Shown in pieces: positions 20,170-32,982 of a stretch of 64,000 nucleotides of DNA. The position numbers and the translations under genes were made by a program. This DNA is from Macrosoma leucophasiata (lineage: Eukaryota > Arthropoda > Insecta > Lepidoptera > Hedylidae). The stretch is taken from assembly GCA_036365455.1 (NCBI GenBank), contig JAWQUS010000007.1:19236001-19300000 (forward strand), given 5' to 3'. The notes under the pieces are model-generated. The model made no database searches. It was not told the DNA's origin and saw only the letters and a program-made list of their open reading frames with translations. Numbering within the stretch: the stretch's first letter is position 1; each line of letters opens with the position of its first letter.

Positions 20170-21995
20170 AACATCAACATATATAAAAACTTCACTACAC
20201 TTACATACATATAAAAATAGCTAAGAACGGTAGTCCTTCTTGCACGATCTCAACTTTTAACTCCACACAAAAAAGTTTTCTTGTATTTAAAATAGAACGT
20301 ATTGAGATAAAAATGTTCTTAACAGACAAATCAAACAAAGTAAACGTTAAGTGTACATTTTCCCCGCTGTACAAGTGTAATGACATCATCATTTTTCTGT
20401 TTCTGACGGTGGCCAAAGCGCGATTGAGGGTAGATAGTGTCAGCGCGATGAGTGACGTGTTTAATAAGCGTTATCTTGTTCGTTACCGCCATGGAACAGG
20501 GCCAGACAGGGCGTATTTAGATTTATATATATTGTTCATTACACATTCTTCCACTAAAGTCTAAACGGCCTTTGATGATGATATACTTGGTTAAACTCTG
20601 ACAGCAGAAAATTTTTTTTTGCTGTTCAGCAATTTTTTTTTGGAGGAAATATGAAGGTGACCAACGAGCGTGCAGTCCGTATAGAGTCACACAACACTCA
20701 TTAGTTAACACCCGTATTAGTGACTACAGCCGATTACGGCCTATAAAACCAAACGTTAATATGCAAATGCGTTGACACTCCTGAGGCTTAGGATATTTTG
20801 CATCAGTGATGGAATTGTTATTGGCACAAAGTTTCATGTTTCATTTTGACCAGCTCGGTGAAAACCGCATCAAAATCCGTAGAGGTAGTTTTTTAATCAT
20901 AAGTTATCGCATTGACAGACAGACTAAGTGGAGGGACTTTGTTTTATATGTAGTGATTGTTTCATTAAGAAGTTAAGTGCTCGATAGAACAACATATTTT
21001 CTATCTGTAGTGTAGTAGGTGGTTGTGAAGATAAAGGTAATTTGTCACGTTGATCCAGTGTCAACAATATTTTAGTGGAAATGTTCATTACCTATAAGTT
21101 AAAGTTAATATTTTTTAAGCCGCCACGGCATCTTAATAGCACAGTTAATCAAAGTTTTATTCAAATCCGATTCAAAATTCATTTATTCACTTGAAACGAA
21201 TACATACCTACCTATTTCTTGTAATAGGTCAAATTACAAAAAAAGTTAAAGTGAATACCAATTGATACATAGATTGATATAACAATTTAAAAATAATAAA
21301 TATAACTAAGAATTAAAATAGTGTAAGAACATAAACAGAGTCCTCGATTTTCTCTTTTATAACGGTCATGATAAGAATTAACCAAAAGAAAATGAAATTT
21401 TAAGACACATGACCATATTTATCCAGTAAATAATAAAAAGGAAAAACTATTTATTTTCAAAGATGATCTTTACTTCAGTAAATAATAAGCACCGTATCAA
21501 AGTAAGCCCCTGCAGAACCCCCAAGATCAGATATCAGAGGACGACGTGCCTTGAATTAATCCGTCTATATGACAACACAACAATACACTCCCGCACACAC
21601 GCACACTATTATCGGTGTACGTGTGGTATCGTCTTAGAATCAATTGGTATTAGGTTCGCAGATGTACATACTACTTAAGTTCCTATTCAACAATTCTACA
21701 AAATAACTGTCTATGTCTATTACTTAATACAACATTTCATTATATAACCGTGAGTTTGCATTGACGAAACATTCACATAAAAACATGTTTAAAAATGATA
21801 GGTTTGACAGATATTGAATGATAGGTTTAAAAAATGATAAGTTTGACAGCAATGCCAACGCTAGCACCAACAAGACATTTATCGCAATACATACTTTATG
21901 CGACGAGTTGCGAAACATAATAATGTTTAATGTTTTTAGTGCAAACTAGGGGTAACATTGTAATTTTGTTTAATACTTTATACATTATTCTACAC
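20170..21995. other. Mostly unique non-coding stretch
   Basis: A short reverse piece of S is visible at about 20755-20805 (atgcgttgacactcctgagg). Otherwise there are no recognised genes or repeats. The frame at 20313-20564 (+) and its minus partners show no domain I recognise. Confidence 0.4.
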
Positions 21996-21999
21996 TCTC

Positions 22000-22080
22000 A
22001 GCCTACCCCGTTAGGGACCTGGCGTGAAGTTTACATACATACATACATTATTATGTTTACATACATACATACATTATTAT
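22000..22080 (+). mobile_element. LINE 3' end with (TACA)n tails
   Basis: ctaccccgttagggacctgg followed by cgtgaagtttacatacatac is the 3' terminus of the repeat also seen at 60883-61072 (reverse) and in the palindrome at 3827-3894. The ~24-bp tail unit (tttacatacatacatacatt...) is itself duplicated. Confidence 0.65.
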
Positions 22081-22144
22081 GAAGTGGAATTTATACATTG
22101 TATCTCAATTTAAATGATTTAATATATTACCTTTTATTTAACTA

Positions 22145-22410
22145 GTGACGGTGGCAAACAAGTCTGCAGTTCACATTAATGGTAGGTGAACACTGCAGCC
22201 TAAGGATATTATATAGATACCTACATTAAGACCGATGACCAAAATGGAGATACTTTGTCACTCCTAATATGAGTTGTTTTGCCCATTGCATTTGATTTCA
22301 CGGCCGTACATCATCATACAACCGGAATACGATAGGTTATACACTACCTTTTGGCGACAAACAGATTAGGTAATGCAGTGGTGCCTAAGCCCTCGAGCTC
22401 CAACACTACC
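22145..22410 (-). repeat. Family S copy, diverged
   Basis: The reverse orientation carries aagtctgcagttcacattaa, cggccgtacatcatcataca and gaatacgataggttatacac in S order. The central part has a small rearrangement. Confidence 0.7.
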
Positions 22411-24630
22411 AGCATCATGAAATAATGTGGAAAATTAGGCAGCAACATCTGAAAGTACCTACTATAATTAAAATGTCCCAAATATTTAAGCATCTAAAAA
22501 ACTTGCAAGTATAATCCAATAGTACAGTCCAAGCTATTAATTTCAAGTCGTACTCGTAATTCCTTAGATTGACTTTGAATTAAGCGGCTCGTTAAATTCA
22601 CACACGATCTACGAAGTCTTATAAACTGCTTCAACAGCTGACATGTATGAATTACTCTTCAACTTTTACTCGGGCACAAAAGTCATTTATCAAAGCTAAC
22701 TCCACAATCATTAACTCACGTGTCTGTCTCACAAATACAGAGAGTTTAGTATAATGAATTATCTAGGAAATAAATCATAAACGAGCGGTACTGTCGTCGA
22801 ATTCACGTTTCACGAGCGACTACAAGGAGGAGGGAGGCACAATCGAAAGCCCCGATGAAAGTCGCTAAGATACGATAACATCGCTCTCTCGATAGCATGC
22901 GACCACTGCCCCTATCGCCCCCATCGACTCACCAATAATGAGCGTACAAATCGTGACGGAAATTGAAAGAAAAAACTTCCCAAGCAGATCTTATCGTCCG
23001 TCCTAAACGCTCTCGTAAAAATATTAATAAAACATAACTTTTTCCACCCAAACCCACATTAAACTCCGATCCCGTAGGAATTTATTGACAATTACGAGTC
23101 AATAAGAGGCAATAAAGGCACAAAGCGACAATGTCCACAGATTTTAATGTCAATTGTACACAATTGTGTAATGCTGTTTTCGTGGAGGCTCATTTTGATT
23201 GTGTCGCTAGTAATACAATTATAAGCTAACTTTCGCTCGCTGCACTTCTTTGTCGTGTTTATTATTATGATAAACATGACATTCTGTATTGTCCATCAAT
23301 TTAACATCAATCGACATTTCCGATATGGATATCTGTTGCATCCCAAATACTTTTGAGTTTAACTTTATTTATATATTCGTTTACGACTATAAAAAAAATA
23401 ATACTACTGCAATGTAATCAGGGTAAACACTAGGTAGACAATTACGATAAATTAAAATGGGGCAGTGAATGTCGGGTACAAACCACTAATAAGACGAGTT
23501 CGCTTAACCTTATCTGCGATCAAGGAAGTCTAAAAAACGGCTGAGAGGTTCGCGGGGTGCGGCGGGAGGGGCAAGAACCAAGAACAAGAGCCGTCAGTGA
23601 AATAGAGATAGATGAACAGTGGGAAATGAAATTCTTTGTGGCATCGCGGTCCCGCAAAAAATGCACAGATTAGATTTTTCCCCTCGCCGAGGGCCGAGGG
23701 TAGACGGAGGCAATGATTTTTTACAACGCTCCTCGCTATATATATAGCAGTTTTATTGCTGGGATTTGCTGTAACTGCCCTCTGTTTGAGAATTTTAATT
23801 TCCTCGATTTTGAGATGCTCTATGTCGCTGTATCATGTTTCGCAGCATTAGCATGAGCTTTAAATTTGCTTAGGTGAAATATTTTGATTTTACTGTAGAA
23901 TGGTGGCTAATAAGATTTGAAATTTTAAGTTGTGACAATTCTCATTGCCGTCACAATTGCAATGGTAGTGATGACAGGCAATGATGTAAAAGAAAGGTAA
24001 TAAAGAGGTAGATATGATATTGGCTCGTCCAAAGTAAGCATTCAAATCAGGGCTTGCCTGTCTCAACTCATTGCTATCTCTATCACTTTCGTGTTTTTTG
24101 TAATTTCTCTCAATTTTTTTGTGAATGACATGCATGCATAAATGTGTCCCATATGTAATCACGGGACATATTTTCAAGCGTAGCACGAATATAACGTATT
24201 CTCTCAAAAATATAATTGATGATAGGTAAAAACTTAAGCTGAATTTGAGATCTTTTCAATATCGAAGTGTAATGTCTAAAACAATCAACATTTTTAATGT
24301 GGTCAAAAATAACAGAAACAATTATGGCAATGAATTTTGAATATCAACAAAAGATTAACAAGTGTAATAGGGTCACAAAATTACCTCACATGATAGGCGT
24401 GCTTGCGGATTAGGAACGACCCTCAGTAAAAAACAAGAGGGATGCTGCGGTTTGAATCGAGTAGCGTGTTTTTACATTGATTTCGTGCCTACTCATATTA
24501 TACATCTGTTGAGCTATTTAGTTGCGGTGTATGCACCAAGGCTTATTTTTTTCAAGGTTCAATTTAAATACAATATGACACTGTTGAAAAATCTTTGGAA
24601 AGTTCTTCAAATAGATTAGAAAACTAATGT
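22411..24630. other. Unique stretch with GC-richer islands
   Basis: About 2.2 kb without recognised repeats. GC-richer pieces lie near 22.79-23.00 kb and 23.48-23.72 kb (gcggggtgcggcgggagggg). The minus-strand frame at 23890-24207 has no recognisable domain. It could hold regulatory DNA. Confidence 0.35.
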
Positions 24631-24632
24631 TA

Positions 24633-24868
24633 ACTGCCTCATCGGTAGCGGGCCACTATTGCAATCCCCGGGTCGGGAAGGTAAGTGCTATTTATGGGAT
24701 TCTTCCATTTTCTGAAAGTTTCTATGTTCATGTGCCCATTATGACATCTGTCAATAGGCTCGCCACCTGTCATAGGGGAAGAAAACGAGAATGAGAATGA
24801 ACGCATTTTGTTCTGCCTATCCGTTCGGGGATTACAGGCGTGAAGTTCTGAAGTAAGAGGTTACGTTA
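24633..24868 (+). mobile_element. T3 SINE, diverged copy
   Basis: The head actgcctcatcggtagcggg, the remnant caatccccgggtcggg (B-box region decayed), and the body segment ggctcgccacctgtcatagg followed by ggggattacaggcgtgaagt match the T3 layout. Confidence 0.75.
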
Positions 24869-25303
24869 TTAACTCGGTCGTTTGACTAATTGATCTGTGA
24901 ATGACTAAGTGAATGTAATCTGCTACTACTCTAATGTATCATACTATTAGAGATTTTTTTTATTTTGATTAGGTACGGTAGCGTCACACTTGGATGAAGA
25001 CGGTTACTGTATTGGCAACTACAGTACTTTATTAGCACAGGTCTTATTTAGATACACAAGGAAGATTGGTAACGTATTGCCTGATGGTCATGATATAAAT
25101 TTTGTGTTTCTTGTTTCAATCTTTTTTTATTTTACTATAGCGGGGCCGCATAACACAACTATATTACTTATTTAAAAGGTGACCCCCACCACAATGTACA
25201 ACCTATGATTCTGTTAATGAAACAAAATATTTCTATTTTATTTAGGTATTATTTTATTTACTTTTATCACGATTGATTATGAAGTTTAAAACATCGCATA
25301 ATT

Positions 25304-25333
25304 CGGCGCAGAGAATTGGAATTCTCTGTGCCG
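25304..25333. repeat. 14-bp inverted repeat
   Basis: cggcgcagagaatt pairs with aattctctgtgccg with one mismatch and almost no loop. Confidence 0.65.
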
Positions 25334-25844
25334 ACCATCAAAATTAAATCCGATAGAACTCATGAAATGAAACTATATATTTGTAAAAAGAGCTCCACGA
25401 AATAAACGTCCCGAACGTAAATAAACGATAAAACCATTCCACGTCCAATAAAACTAATCTATTTCATCATTTTTTATCTAAATAACTGTATGGGCTCCGG
25501 ATCGATATAATCCGATGCATAGAGCTGTGTCATTTGGGGAGTAATAAAGGCTCGAATCCCGTCAAGTGTCGCTGCAATTTGTTTGCCCCCTTCAAAGCAA
25601 GTTTGTGTGCTGAATTAAGCTCGTACTTCTACAGAAATGACTAGTTCGTGTTTTTTCATGTTGCCACAAAGACACCTTATAAGTTTGTGATTTATATTTA
25701 TTTCCTTGTTTTTATTACCCATTATATTTAGAGTGTGTGAATGAGAATATCAGGGTAAAAATGAGGAATAGCACGTTTCGACGGTATAAGTATTATCCAA
25801 GAAGTTTCCGGGCATCCAAAAACATAGCAAATTAAACTTAATTA

Positions 25845-25892
25845 TCGCACAATTATGACACCATCGTAATCGTTGGTATGATAATTGTGCGA
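25845..25892. repeat. 19-bp imperfect inverted repeat
   Basis: 25845-25863 (tcgcacaattatgacacca) and 25874-25892 (tggtatgataattgtgcga) pair at 17 of 19 positions. Short direct repeats (attcaaagat, actcaaagat) follow. Confidence 0.7.
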
Positions 25893-27599
25893 TTCAAAGA
25901 TATTAATAGTGCGACTCAAAGATGTTAGGATTCAAAATCTGAAAGTATGTTCGGCAAACTTATTAAATTAGGTAGTGTAAAAGCAGACGTACCTACAGCT
26001 ACAAAGCCATAAGATTGCAAAAAGACCAAACCTAACCTATTTTATCCAAATAAGTCAGATTTTATCTACAATTGCGATCAACAGTCTTGCATAAAACAGC
26101 GTGCATATGGATAACATATTAAATCTTGACTTAACTAAATATCCTATGTCGCCCCCTATGGAGAGGAGTGTATCCACAGTTTTGTATGTTCTCCAGATCA
26201 TTCGAGCTCGACCTTTACGCTTAATTTCGCTCCTGACTCACGAAACAATAACGAATATAGAAGAAGTACGGGATATTTTCAATGCTAGTGATGGTTGGCC
26301 GGTGGCCATGGTGCTTTAAAAACTTGATGTGAATAGAATGTTATATAGAATAGTCATACCTATAATATCTACTATCTAATTACAAAAACTGATGCCTTAA
26401 CAAGACCAACAAAATTAAACACTTGTGAGTAAAATTTATTTAATTTCTTACTCAAAAACATCTTAAATAACACTTTAAAATATTAACTCATTTATTTTTA
26501 TGGTTGTAAAAATATTTAAAATCCAGTGCATCTGAATTGAAAAGTTTTTTCTGCTAAAATAAAGAAAGTACGCGGCGTTTGCTGTACTTAGACTATAAAT
26601 TACCTCATTAACTGAGGACAAGTTGTCTCAGAGTGGGAGGAAATGGGCGAGGAAGATCGTTTCCCGAAACTAATTGCCAAACACGATAATTAAGAAACAG
26701 ATTTCTTCTTTGCGAGGCGGGAAAAATAAAGAAAATGCTAAGCGTTCAGCCGTAATTTCCATTACAAAACTTTTTTTTTGCATCACCCAAAATAAGCATT
26801 GTCTCGTGAGTTCACCGTTTTCTTTGACGTGTCTCATTTTCATTTTTATCTGAGACGTCGAGGTTTTTAATAAGATATGCAAATGTCAGTGGGGCCCTGA
26901 CGTAATATTTATAAGTTTGGGTGTAATTAGAAAAAACGAATGTTTATAATGGAATTTGGAATATATTTTGGCAGAATTGTTTACTACTATCACAGTCTAA
27001 AGAAAACGAACATGTTATATGTACTTATACTGTGCTACCATCATGTGTTGGAAATATTTTATCAAGTTCGTGTTATATGGGATGAGGTTATGAATATTCA
27101 GAAGGCAAATTTTAAAATACTGTCGGAGAGAAAGTTCTTAGTTTCGGAAAATCTAAAATTAACTTCCAATTAACACCCAATGGCATTTTATCAGCAGCAC
27201 CGTTTGACGTGTCTGTATAATTTAAGAAATTTACTTATTATGAATAACTTTTACGATTATATAACATACTCTGAAATTGCGAAAACAAAATTGGTTGCCC
27301 CATACCTAATATTCATCGCCGCTCATAAAAAATGTGCCTATCTATGGAGTAGCTGATTATTTTGCAATTTCAGAGTTGGCTCCATAGTATAAGAAACTGT
27401 TCATAATAATGAGTAAAACGATCCCTTAAAATACTGAAATGCTGATGATGAAACGCTGCTTAAGATTAGAAAGATTTTAAAGCTTTTGCGTGCGATAAGC
27501 CTTAACTTATCTATTTACCTGCAAAAAACTTAAAAAGACAACAAACTTAAAAAATATAATTCAAGACTAGGCATTATCTACAAACAAATAATAAAATTT

Positions 27600-27874
27600 C
27601 ACAGAGGGATTCTCATAAAAATATGGAGTTAATTAAAACCCACGTAACTACATTAGTCGGGGGCGTCTGTCACTTACAGCTCGCCCCACTTACATCGAGC
27701 GCCGCTCCACTCAAGGAGGCGACCACGTGAGCCACCGCGATATTCTATAAGCTAAAGCTTAAGCAACGAAAGCTATTTGCATGGATACCATTGTCATCGA
27801 CGTTTCACTGTCTAGGCTCTATGATATTTTATAATTGCAAATGTAAACTACAAAGTGTGCTTAATTGAATGAAA
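27600..27874 (+). repeat. Array B unit 1
   Basis: The shared core runs from aatatggagttaattaaaac through gcgtctgtcacttacagctc and gaggcgaccacgtgagccac to a 'gctatttgcatgg...ccattgtcatcgacg' end. It is homologous to units at 28710 and 29085. No conserved reading frame is evident. Confidence 0.85.
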
Positions 27875-28195
27875 ACGTAACTTCACGCCTGTAATCCCCG
27901 AAGGGGTAGGCAGAGGTAAATGCATGCATTCAAGCATACATGCAAACACCCACGATTCGGCGGTTACGTTTTGGCCCATGTGACAGGTGGCGAGCCTGTT
28001 GACATCTCCGGGCACATTACCAAACTTTGAGGTACTGGGAAATTTCCAGAAAATGGAAAAATCCCAATAGAACCAGAGACAAAGGCTTTTTCACCATTAT
28101 CTCTGATAAGGGGTTATCCCCGGGAATCGAACCCAGGACCTCAGCGTAGTAGTAGTGGCCTGCTACCACTAGGCTACCGAGGCAGTTTTTTTTTT
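27875..28195 (-). mobile_element. T3 SINE, near full length
   Basis: On the minus strand the head is ctgcctcggtagcctagtgg (A-box), the B-box is ggttcgattcccgggg, then the body ends in aacttcacgcctgtaatccc reversed. The run of T at 28185-28195 lies on the tRNA-head side and is therefore not the tail. It is inserted within array B. Confidence 0.85.
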
Positions 28196-28709
28196 TAATT
28201 GAATGAATCACAGCATTAACTTATCTATTTACCTATCAAACACGAAAACACTTATTCCACATAATTGTGGAATGAACTACCTTCTGAGGTGTCCTCTCGA
28301 TGCTACAATACGGGGTTCTTCAATAATGGCGTCAAAAGAGCCCTTCAGGGCTGGTAGCGCGTTGGCAACTCCCCTAGTGTTGCAAATGTTCATAGCTGAC
28401 GGTGACCACTTTCCTTCAAGTTTGCATGTCTGTGGTTGACAGACATATAATACAAAAAAATTAGATAACTTAAAATATACAACAGCATAATGTTCTGCAA
28501 TTGTAAATACGGTAACTGCAATCGTAACTAGTAGGTTTTGGGTGCAAGATGTTAAGTGATTCATATTCATGCTTGAAATGCAATCTCAGTGGAATAACGT
28601 AGACAAAGCTGCATTTAAGAACTCTTTTCATAAAACTGACTATCAAAACTAAACTAAACATAAATCTCTTTATTCAAAACACGTCGTTATCTACGAAAAA
28701 AACATTGGA
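28196..28709. other. Array B spacer
   Basis: It contains cacagcattaacttatctatttacct, which recurs in part at 29003 and 30385, so it is spacer belonging to the same repeated unit. No gene is seen. Confidence 0.45.
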
Positions 28710-28975
28710 TAGCGGCATCCTATTAGAATATGAATATGGAATTAATTAAAATCCACCGTAACTATACTAATCGGGAGCGTCTGTCACTTACAGCTCGCCC
28801 CACTTACATCGAGCGCCGCTCCACTCAAGGAGGCGACCACGTGAACCACCACGATATTCTACGAAATATAGCTTATATAACAAAAGCTATTTGCGTAGAT
28901 GCCATTACCATCTACGTTCCACTTTCTAGACTCTCTGATAATCTATATTTACAAATACGTATATGATTAAAGACG
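28710..28975 (+). repeat. Array B unit 2
   Basis: Shares aatatggaattaattaaaat, gagcgtctgtcacttacagc and aaggaggcgaccacgtgaac with units 1 and 3. The frame at 28730-28966 is not conserved in the other units. Confidence 0.85.
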
Positions 28976-29084
28976 AATTTAAATTTAGGAGGCGTAGAGT
29001 ATTAATCACAGCATGAATTATTTAATTTAACTATGGACATCAAAGACAAAACCATTTCTCTGGATTAAAGCCTAAGCGTTATCT

Positions 29085-29283
29085 ATAAACAACCTATTGG
29101 ATAGCGGAATCGTAATAAAACATAAATATGGAATTAATTAAGATCCACCGTCACTACACTAGTCGGAGGCGTCTGTCACTTACAGCTCGCCCACTCACAT
29201 CGAGCCCCGCTCCACTCAAGGAGGCGACCACGTGAGCCACCACGATATTCTATAAAATAAAGCTTATATAACAAAATCTATTT
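29085..29283 (+). repeat. Array B unit 3, 5' part, interrupted by a LINE
   Basis: Runs in register with unit 2 as far as acaaaatctattt, where a Jockey-type LINE is inserted. The unit resumes at 30223. Confidence 0.85.
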
Positions 29284-30226
29284 CGGGACCGCGCTCCCAG
29301 ACCTAACGTAGCCCCAGTCCTTATGTTTGACGAGCCCATCCCCTGGATGGACAAAATCAAATACTTAGGAGTGACGCTTGATCGGCATCTGACCTTCGCT
29401 GCACATGTAAAAGCAGCGCGCGCAAAGGCTGCATTCGTGTTGTCCCAATTACATTGTTTATTAAACAAAAAGAGCAAGCTATCGGCCCGGAACAAACTCC
29501 GTGCCTATACGTCCTGCATAAGGCCCATACTATGTTACGCGTCCCCGGTATTCGCCCACGCGAAAAGCACAATATTACATAAGCTTCAAACTTTGCAGAA
29601 TCGATTCTTACGTAGAGCCGTAGGCGCGCCTTGGTACGTACGTAATAAAAACTTGCACATCGACGCAAATCTGCCTACCATCCGGCAGTTTATGAAGCGA
29701 GCTTCAGCTCGCTATTTCGACCGGGCGAGTCACCACCCGAATCCGCTGGTCAGAGCGGCCGCGATTTACACTCCTTTTGATCGCGCCAAAAGGAGACGTC
29801 CAAGGCACGTCTTAAAAGATCCGGACGATGAGACCACGTTGGCCATCGCAGCTATGAACAATCATTTAAAGAATCACACTGCACAAACCGCCAACAATAC
29901 AACGCGCCGACGCGTTTCGCGCCGCGCCCGCCCCTGATCCCGACCTTATCCCCGGCCCCGCGAGGCCGATGACATTCCGGTTATCACCAACCGAATGGAG
30001 TATAGCGAAAGTTGCACCGCCCATAATCGCATATGTCTCATATGTCCCTCCGCAACGCCCTAAGCCGAGGCACGGACCCGCATGGGTCACCCTTAGGCAG
30101 TTGCGCTAACTTTTTTGCTAGGCTGGAGCGCCTTCTGCGCTCGCCGATTGCCCGGTGAAGTAGACTAGTGCCGTCTCGAGACAGGCCGCCTACAAAAAGA
30201 CCGACCTAAAAAAAAAAAAAAAAAAA
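29284..30226 (+). mobile_element. Jockey-type LINE, 3' fragment
   Basis: A 5'-truncated element: the C-terminal part of the reverse transcriptase ORF, about 270 bp of GC-rich 3' untranslated region, then a 19-base poly(A) tail at 30208-30226. The 11-bp target duplication aaaatctattt is seen at 29273-29283 and 30223-30233. The intact tail and exact duplication indicate a recent insertion. Confidence 0.92.
29287..29937 (+). pseudogene. LINE reverse transcriptase, C-terminal fragment
   Basis: The open frame reaches upstream of the first ATG (29323) to the element's truncated edge, so the ATG is internal. Visible motifs are IKYLGVTLDRHLTF (the thumb-side YLGV motif) and SCIRPILCYASPVFA, then an LQNRFLRRAVGAPWYVRN segment and an arginine-rich end (TTRRRVSRRARP). 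The catalytic YADD and endonuclease regions are missing through 5' truncation. This order is typical of the Jockey/Juan type. The fragment is open to its own stop but not functional. Confidence 0.88.
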
Positions 30227-30310
30227 TCTATTTGCGAAGATGCCATTGTCATCTACGTTCCACTTTTTAGGCTTTATGCGGTTCTATAATTGCAAATACG
30301 TAAACAGCCG
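30223..30310 (+). repeat. Array B unit 3, 3' part
   Basis: tctatttgcgaagatgccat and catctacgttccacttttta continue unit 3 directly after the LINE tail. Confidence 0.8.
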
Positions 30311-31029
30311 TAACAAGTAGTTGTTGGGTATGAGAAATTATATAACTGAAGGTATGTAGGTGGAAGCCATAATAGTAGGAATTGCAGCATTGACTTATTT
30401 ATTTACCTATATCCCCTACATCGAATACAGTGTAACTATTGTTTCACAATTATGGATACTTACGCAAGTTACTTATGCTAAATAAAAACCTTTTTTGTGG
30501 AAACTTTTTAATAAAATAAAACTGATGCTTAGAATTCAATATCAATGGTAACAACACAGCAGAAATTTTGAGTACATTAAGTTCATATTTCCTTCATAAA
30601 TAAGGTAAAAGGTAAATAAGGTAAAGGTAAGGCACTTGTCTGCCAAAAACTCACTAAACTTTTCAAATGATCATTTTAAGAGCCTTCTTACTCTACTTTT
30701 ATGATTATGGTAATTGTTCGTTTATCGTACCTCTACTTACTTTAAAATCAATTAAAAGCTTCCCACTTAGGTAATTTTAAAAGTTAGAATAAATATCATA
30801 TGGTACCTCCAGTTAATTGAATAAAAAAATCCACACACTTTAAATGCAAATAACATTAGTCCAATTAAATCAGCCACTAAACGGAGACATTAAATGTCAA
30901 ATCACCCCTATAAGGGGTGGTTAAGTAAATAAATAAGTAGCCCGAATATGGCGGGAGCATAATAACAGACGGCAAACAGCATGAGAAGCCGTGAGATAAA
31001 ATCGTATTGCGTTGTCAAAAATAAATGAA
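30311..31029. other. AT-rich non-coding stretch
   Basis: A short piece near 30385 (gcagcattgacttatttatt) echoes the array B spacer. A small tandem run, aaggtaaataaggtaaaggt, lies near 30605. No gene is seen. Confidence 0.4.
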
Positions 31030-31165
31030 TCCGGGGATTAGTCGGGGACACGGGCCATGCAATATTGTCGCGGCAGTGGCGCCCAACGCGGGCCAGCTAA
31101 GCCGCTCAGATACTTCTGCTACCTACGTATTCGTACTATACGCAATAATTGCGCCGTTGTTATCT
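31030..31165 (+). repeat. Direct duplication, left copy
   Basis: gccatgcaatattgtcgcgg, cagtggcgcccaacgcgggc and acgcaataattgcg recur at 33115-33250 in the same order and orientation. The pair flanks the minus-strand LINE and a T3 fragment. Confidence 0.8.
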
Positions 31166-31204
31166 TTATTAATGCCAAATTCACTTGTATTTTTGTGATA
31201 TTAG

Positions 31205-32880
31205 TAAGTTATTTATTTATTTAATCTTTAATGCACAAAGTAAGTACACAAGGCGGACTTAATGCCGCAGGGAATTCTCTACCAGTCAACCTTAAGGTAG
31301 TGGGACATGATAGTGAGGGTGCAATTTAAAAAACCTTAAAGAGATCAAGTATAAAGATACAGTTAAATATTTACATATATTGTGTCATAGCCAAATATAT
31401 ACTTAAGATATTTATTCAGAAAAGTATATTAAACTTAAGTAATAACATAAATATCTATAATACCAATACATAAACATAATTAATATATACATTTACATAT
31501 ATATAAATATACATAATTATATAATAAATACATATAAATGAGACAATGAACAATCAACATTAGGACAATGATTGCAAAAAGTATCGTCAAAGTTTCCGTT
31601 TGAACGACAGCTTGGAGGGAGATTTACGAATATCAAGGGGCAATGTGTTCCATAGTTTTATAGTAGTTAAAGGAAAAGAATTAGAAATGAAACCAGTGCC
31701 GCGAGAAAGTATATGTAACAAAAGATTTTCCGACGAACGAAGGGAAAGACTGTGAGAGGCGCCCAAGAAATTAAATTTAGATTTGAGATAAGTTGGAGAA
31801 CAAGGGTCGTTTATGATGGAGAAAAAAAGACAGAGCATCCGCGAGGATCTTCTCTGCCGGATCGGAAGCCATTCAAGCTTAGCGCGCTACAGGGAAATGT
31901 GGTCAAATTTACGGAGGCCAAAAATAAAACGAATACAATTGTTGAGTAGACGATCCAACTTGTTAAGAAATTCCTGAGAAATATCTGAGGAACAAACATC
32001 TGCATAATCAATAATGGGCAAGATAAGAGACTGGACAAGAAGAATTTTCGTGCTAGGTGGTAAAAGATCTTAAATCTATAAAGAGACTGCAGTGTGGCAA
32101 TTGAGTTATGACTACATTTACTAACCTGCTTTTTCCATGTTAAGGTGGAGTCGACGTGGAGCCCTAAGTCCTTAACGTGGTCAACAAATGGAATTATTAA
32201 GTTATCAAATAAAATTGGAGGCAGATGGCTAAAGTCAAGTTTGTTGATAAAAAAAAGTGCTTCCAATAACAATAGCTTGGCACTTAGTAGGGTTCACAAA
32301 AATGCCAAACCTTTGTGACCACTTAAAAATAGCCTGGAGATCCCTATTGATTTTAGCGATGGCGAAATTTATGGTTGAGATATCAGATCGGGTGTATATT
32401 TGTAAGTCAACAGCATACAGATGGTAAGAGCACTAAAGGAAAGAAGTGATAAGATCAATAAACAAAGAAAATAGAAGTGGAGAGAGGATTCCACCTTGAG
32501 GTATACCAGAAACTAGATTGCACCAGTCAGATAACTCCTGATCGGCGCGCATAGCCTGCTGGCGACCGTGAAGATACGAATAGAACCAATCCTGAACCAG
32601 TGAAGAGACGCCAACGTGTTTCAGCGAGCTGATGAGGATGTCATGGTCAACAGTGTTGAAAGCGTTAGAGAAGTCGATTAGAACCAAAACTGTAACTTGA
32701 GAGTCCTCCATATTCGATCTCACATCCTCTAATACTTTAAGTAGCGAAGTAGCTGTGCTTTGCCCGGGTCGAAATCCAGATTGATACTGGGAGAGTAAAT
32801 TATTTTCAAAGATAAATTTAGATAATTGTTTATGAACAGTTGCTTCTAAGACCTTATTTATTAAGAAGTTATTGGTATGA
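31205..32880 (-). mobile_element. 5'-truncated, decayed LINE
   Basis: The 3' end lies at the low-coordinate side, with tttatttatttaatctttaa and ggcggacttaatgccgcagg in the untranslated region. The reverse transcriptase runs from about 32880 down to 31587. The 5' half, including the endonuclease, is missing. Confidence 0.85.
31587..32880 (-). pseudogene. LINE reverse transcriptase with stop, frameshifts and active-site change
   Basis: The frame starting near 32860 reads KVLEATVHKQLSKFI, then GFRPGQSTATSLLKVLEDV, VLIDFSNAFNTVDHDIL and GIPQGGILSPLLFSLFI. It meets an in-frame TAG at 32433-32435, after which the same frame continues as CSYHLYAVDLQIY, so the catalytic YADD reads YAVD. The 31811-32272 piece (ILFDNLIIPFVDHVKDLGL) is in another frame, and 31587-31838 (TIKLWNTLPLDIRKS) returns to the first, so at least two frameshifts are present. 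Looks like the CR1/Jockey group. Clearly dead. Confidence 0.88.
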
Positions 32881-32982
32881 GGTCAAGTCGGACGTGTTAG
32901 ACAATGTTCTTATTTTGTATACATGGTTGGTCTTGTAAAATAAAAAAACGTGGTTTAATAATTTACCTATTGTTATTTAAAC

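Larger units (their letters stand above)
24870..27590. other. Unique non-coding stretch with two hairpins
   Basis: About 2.7 kb with no recognisable gene. Hairpins at 25304-25333 and 25845-25892 are listed separately. Open frames (24990-25175, 26101-26319, 26940-27173 on plus; 26670-26882 on minus) show no family motifs. Confidence 0.4.
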
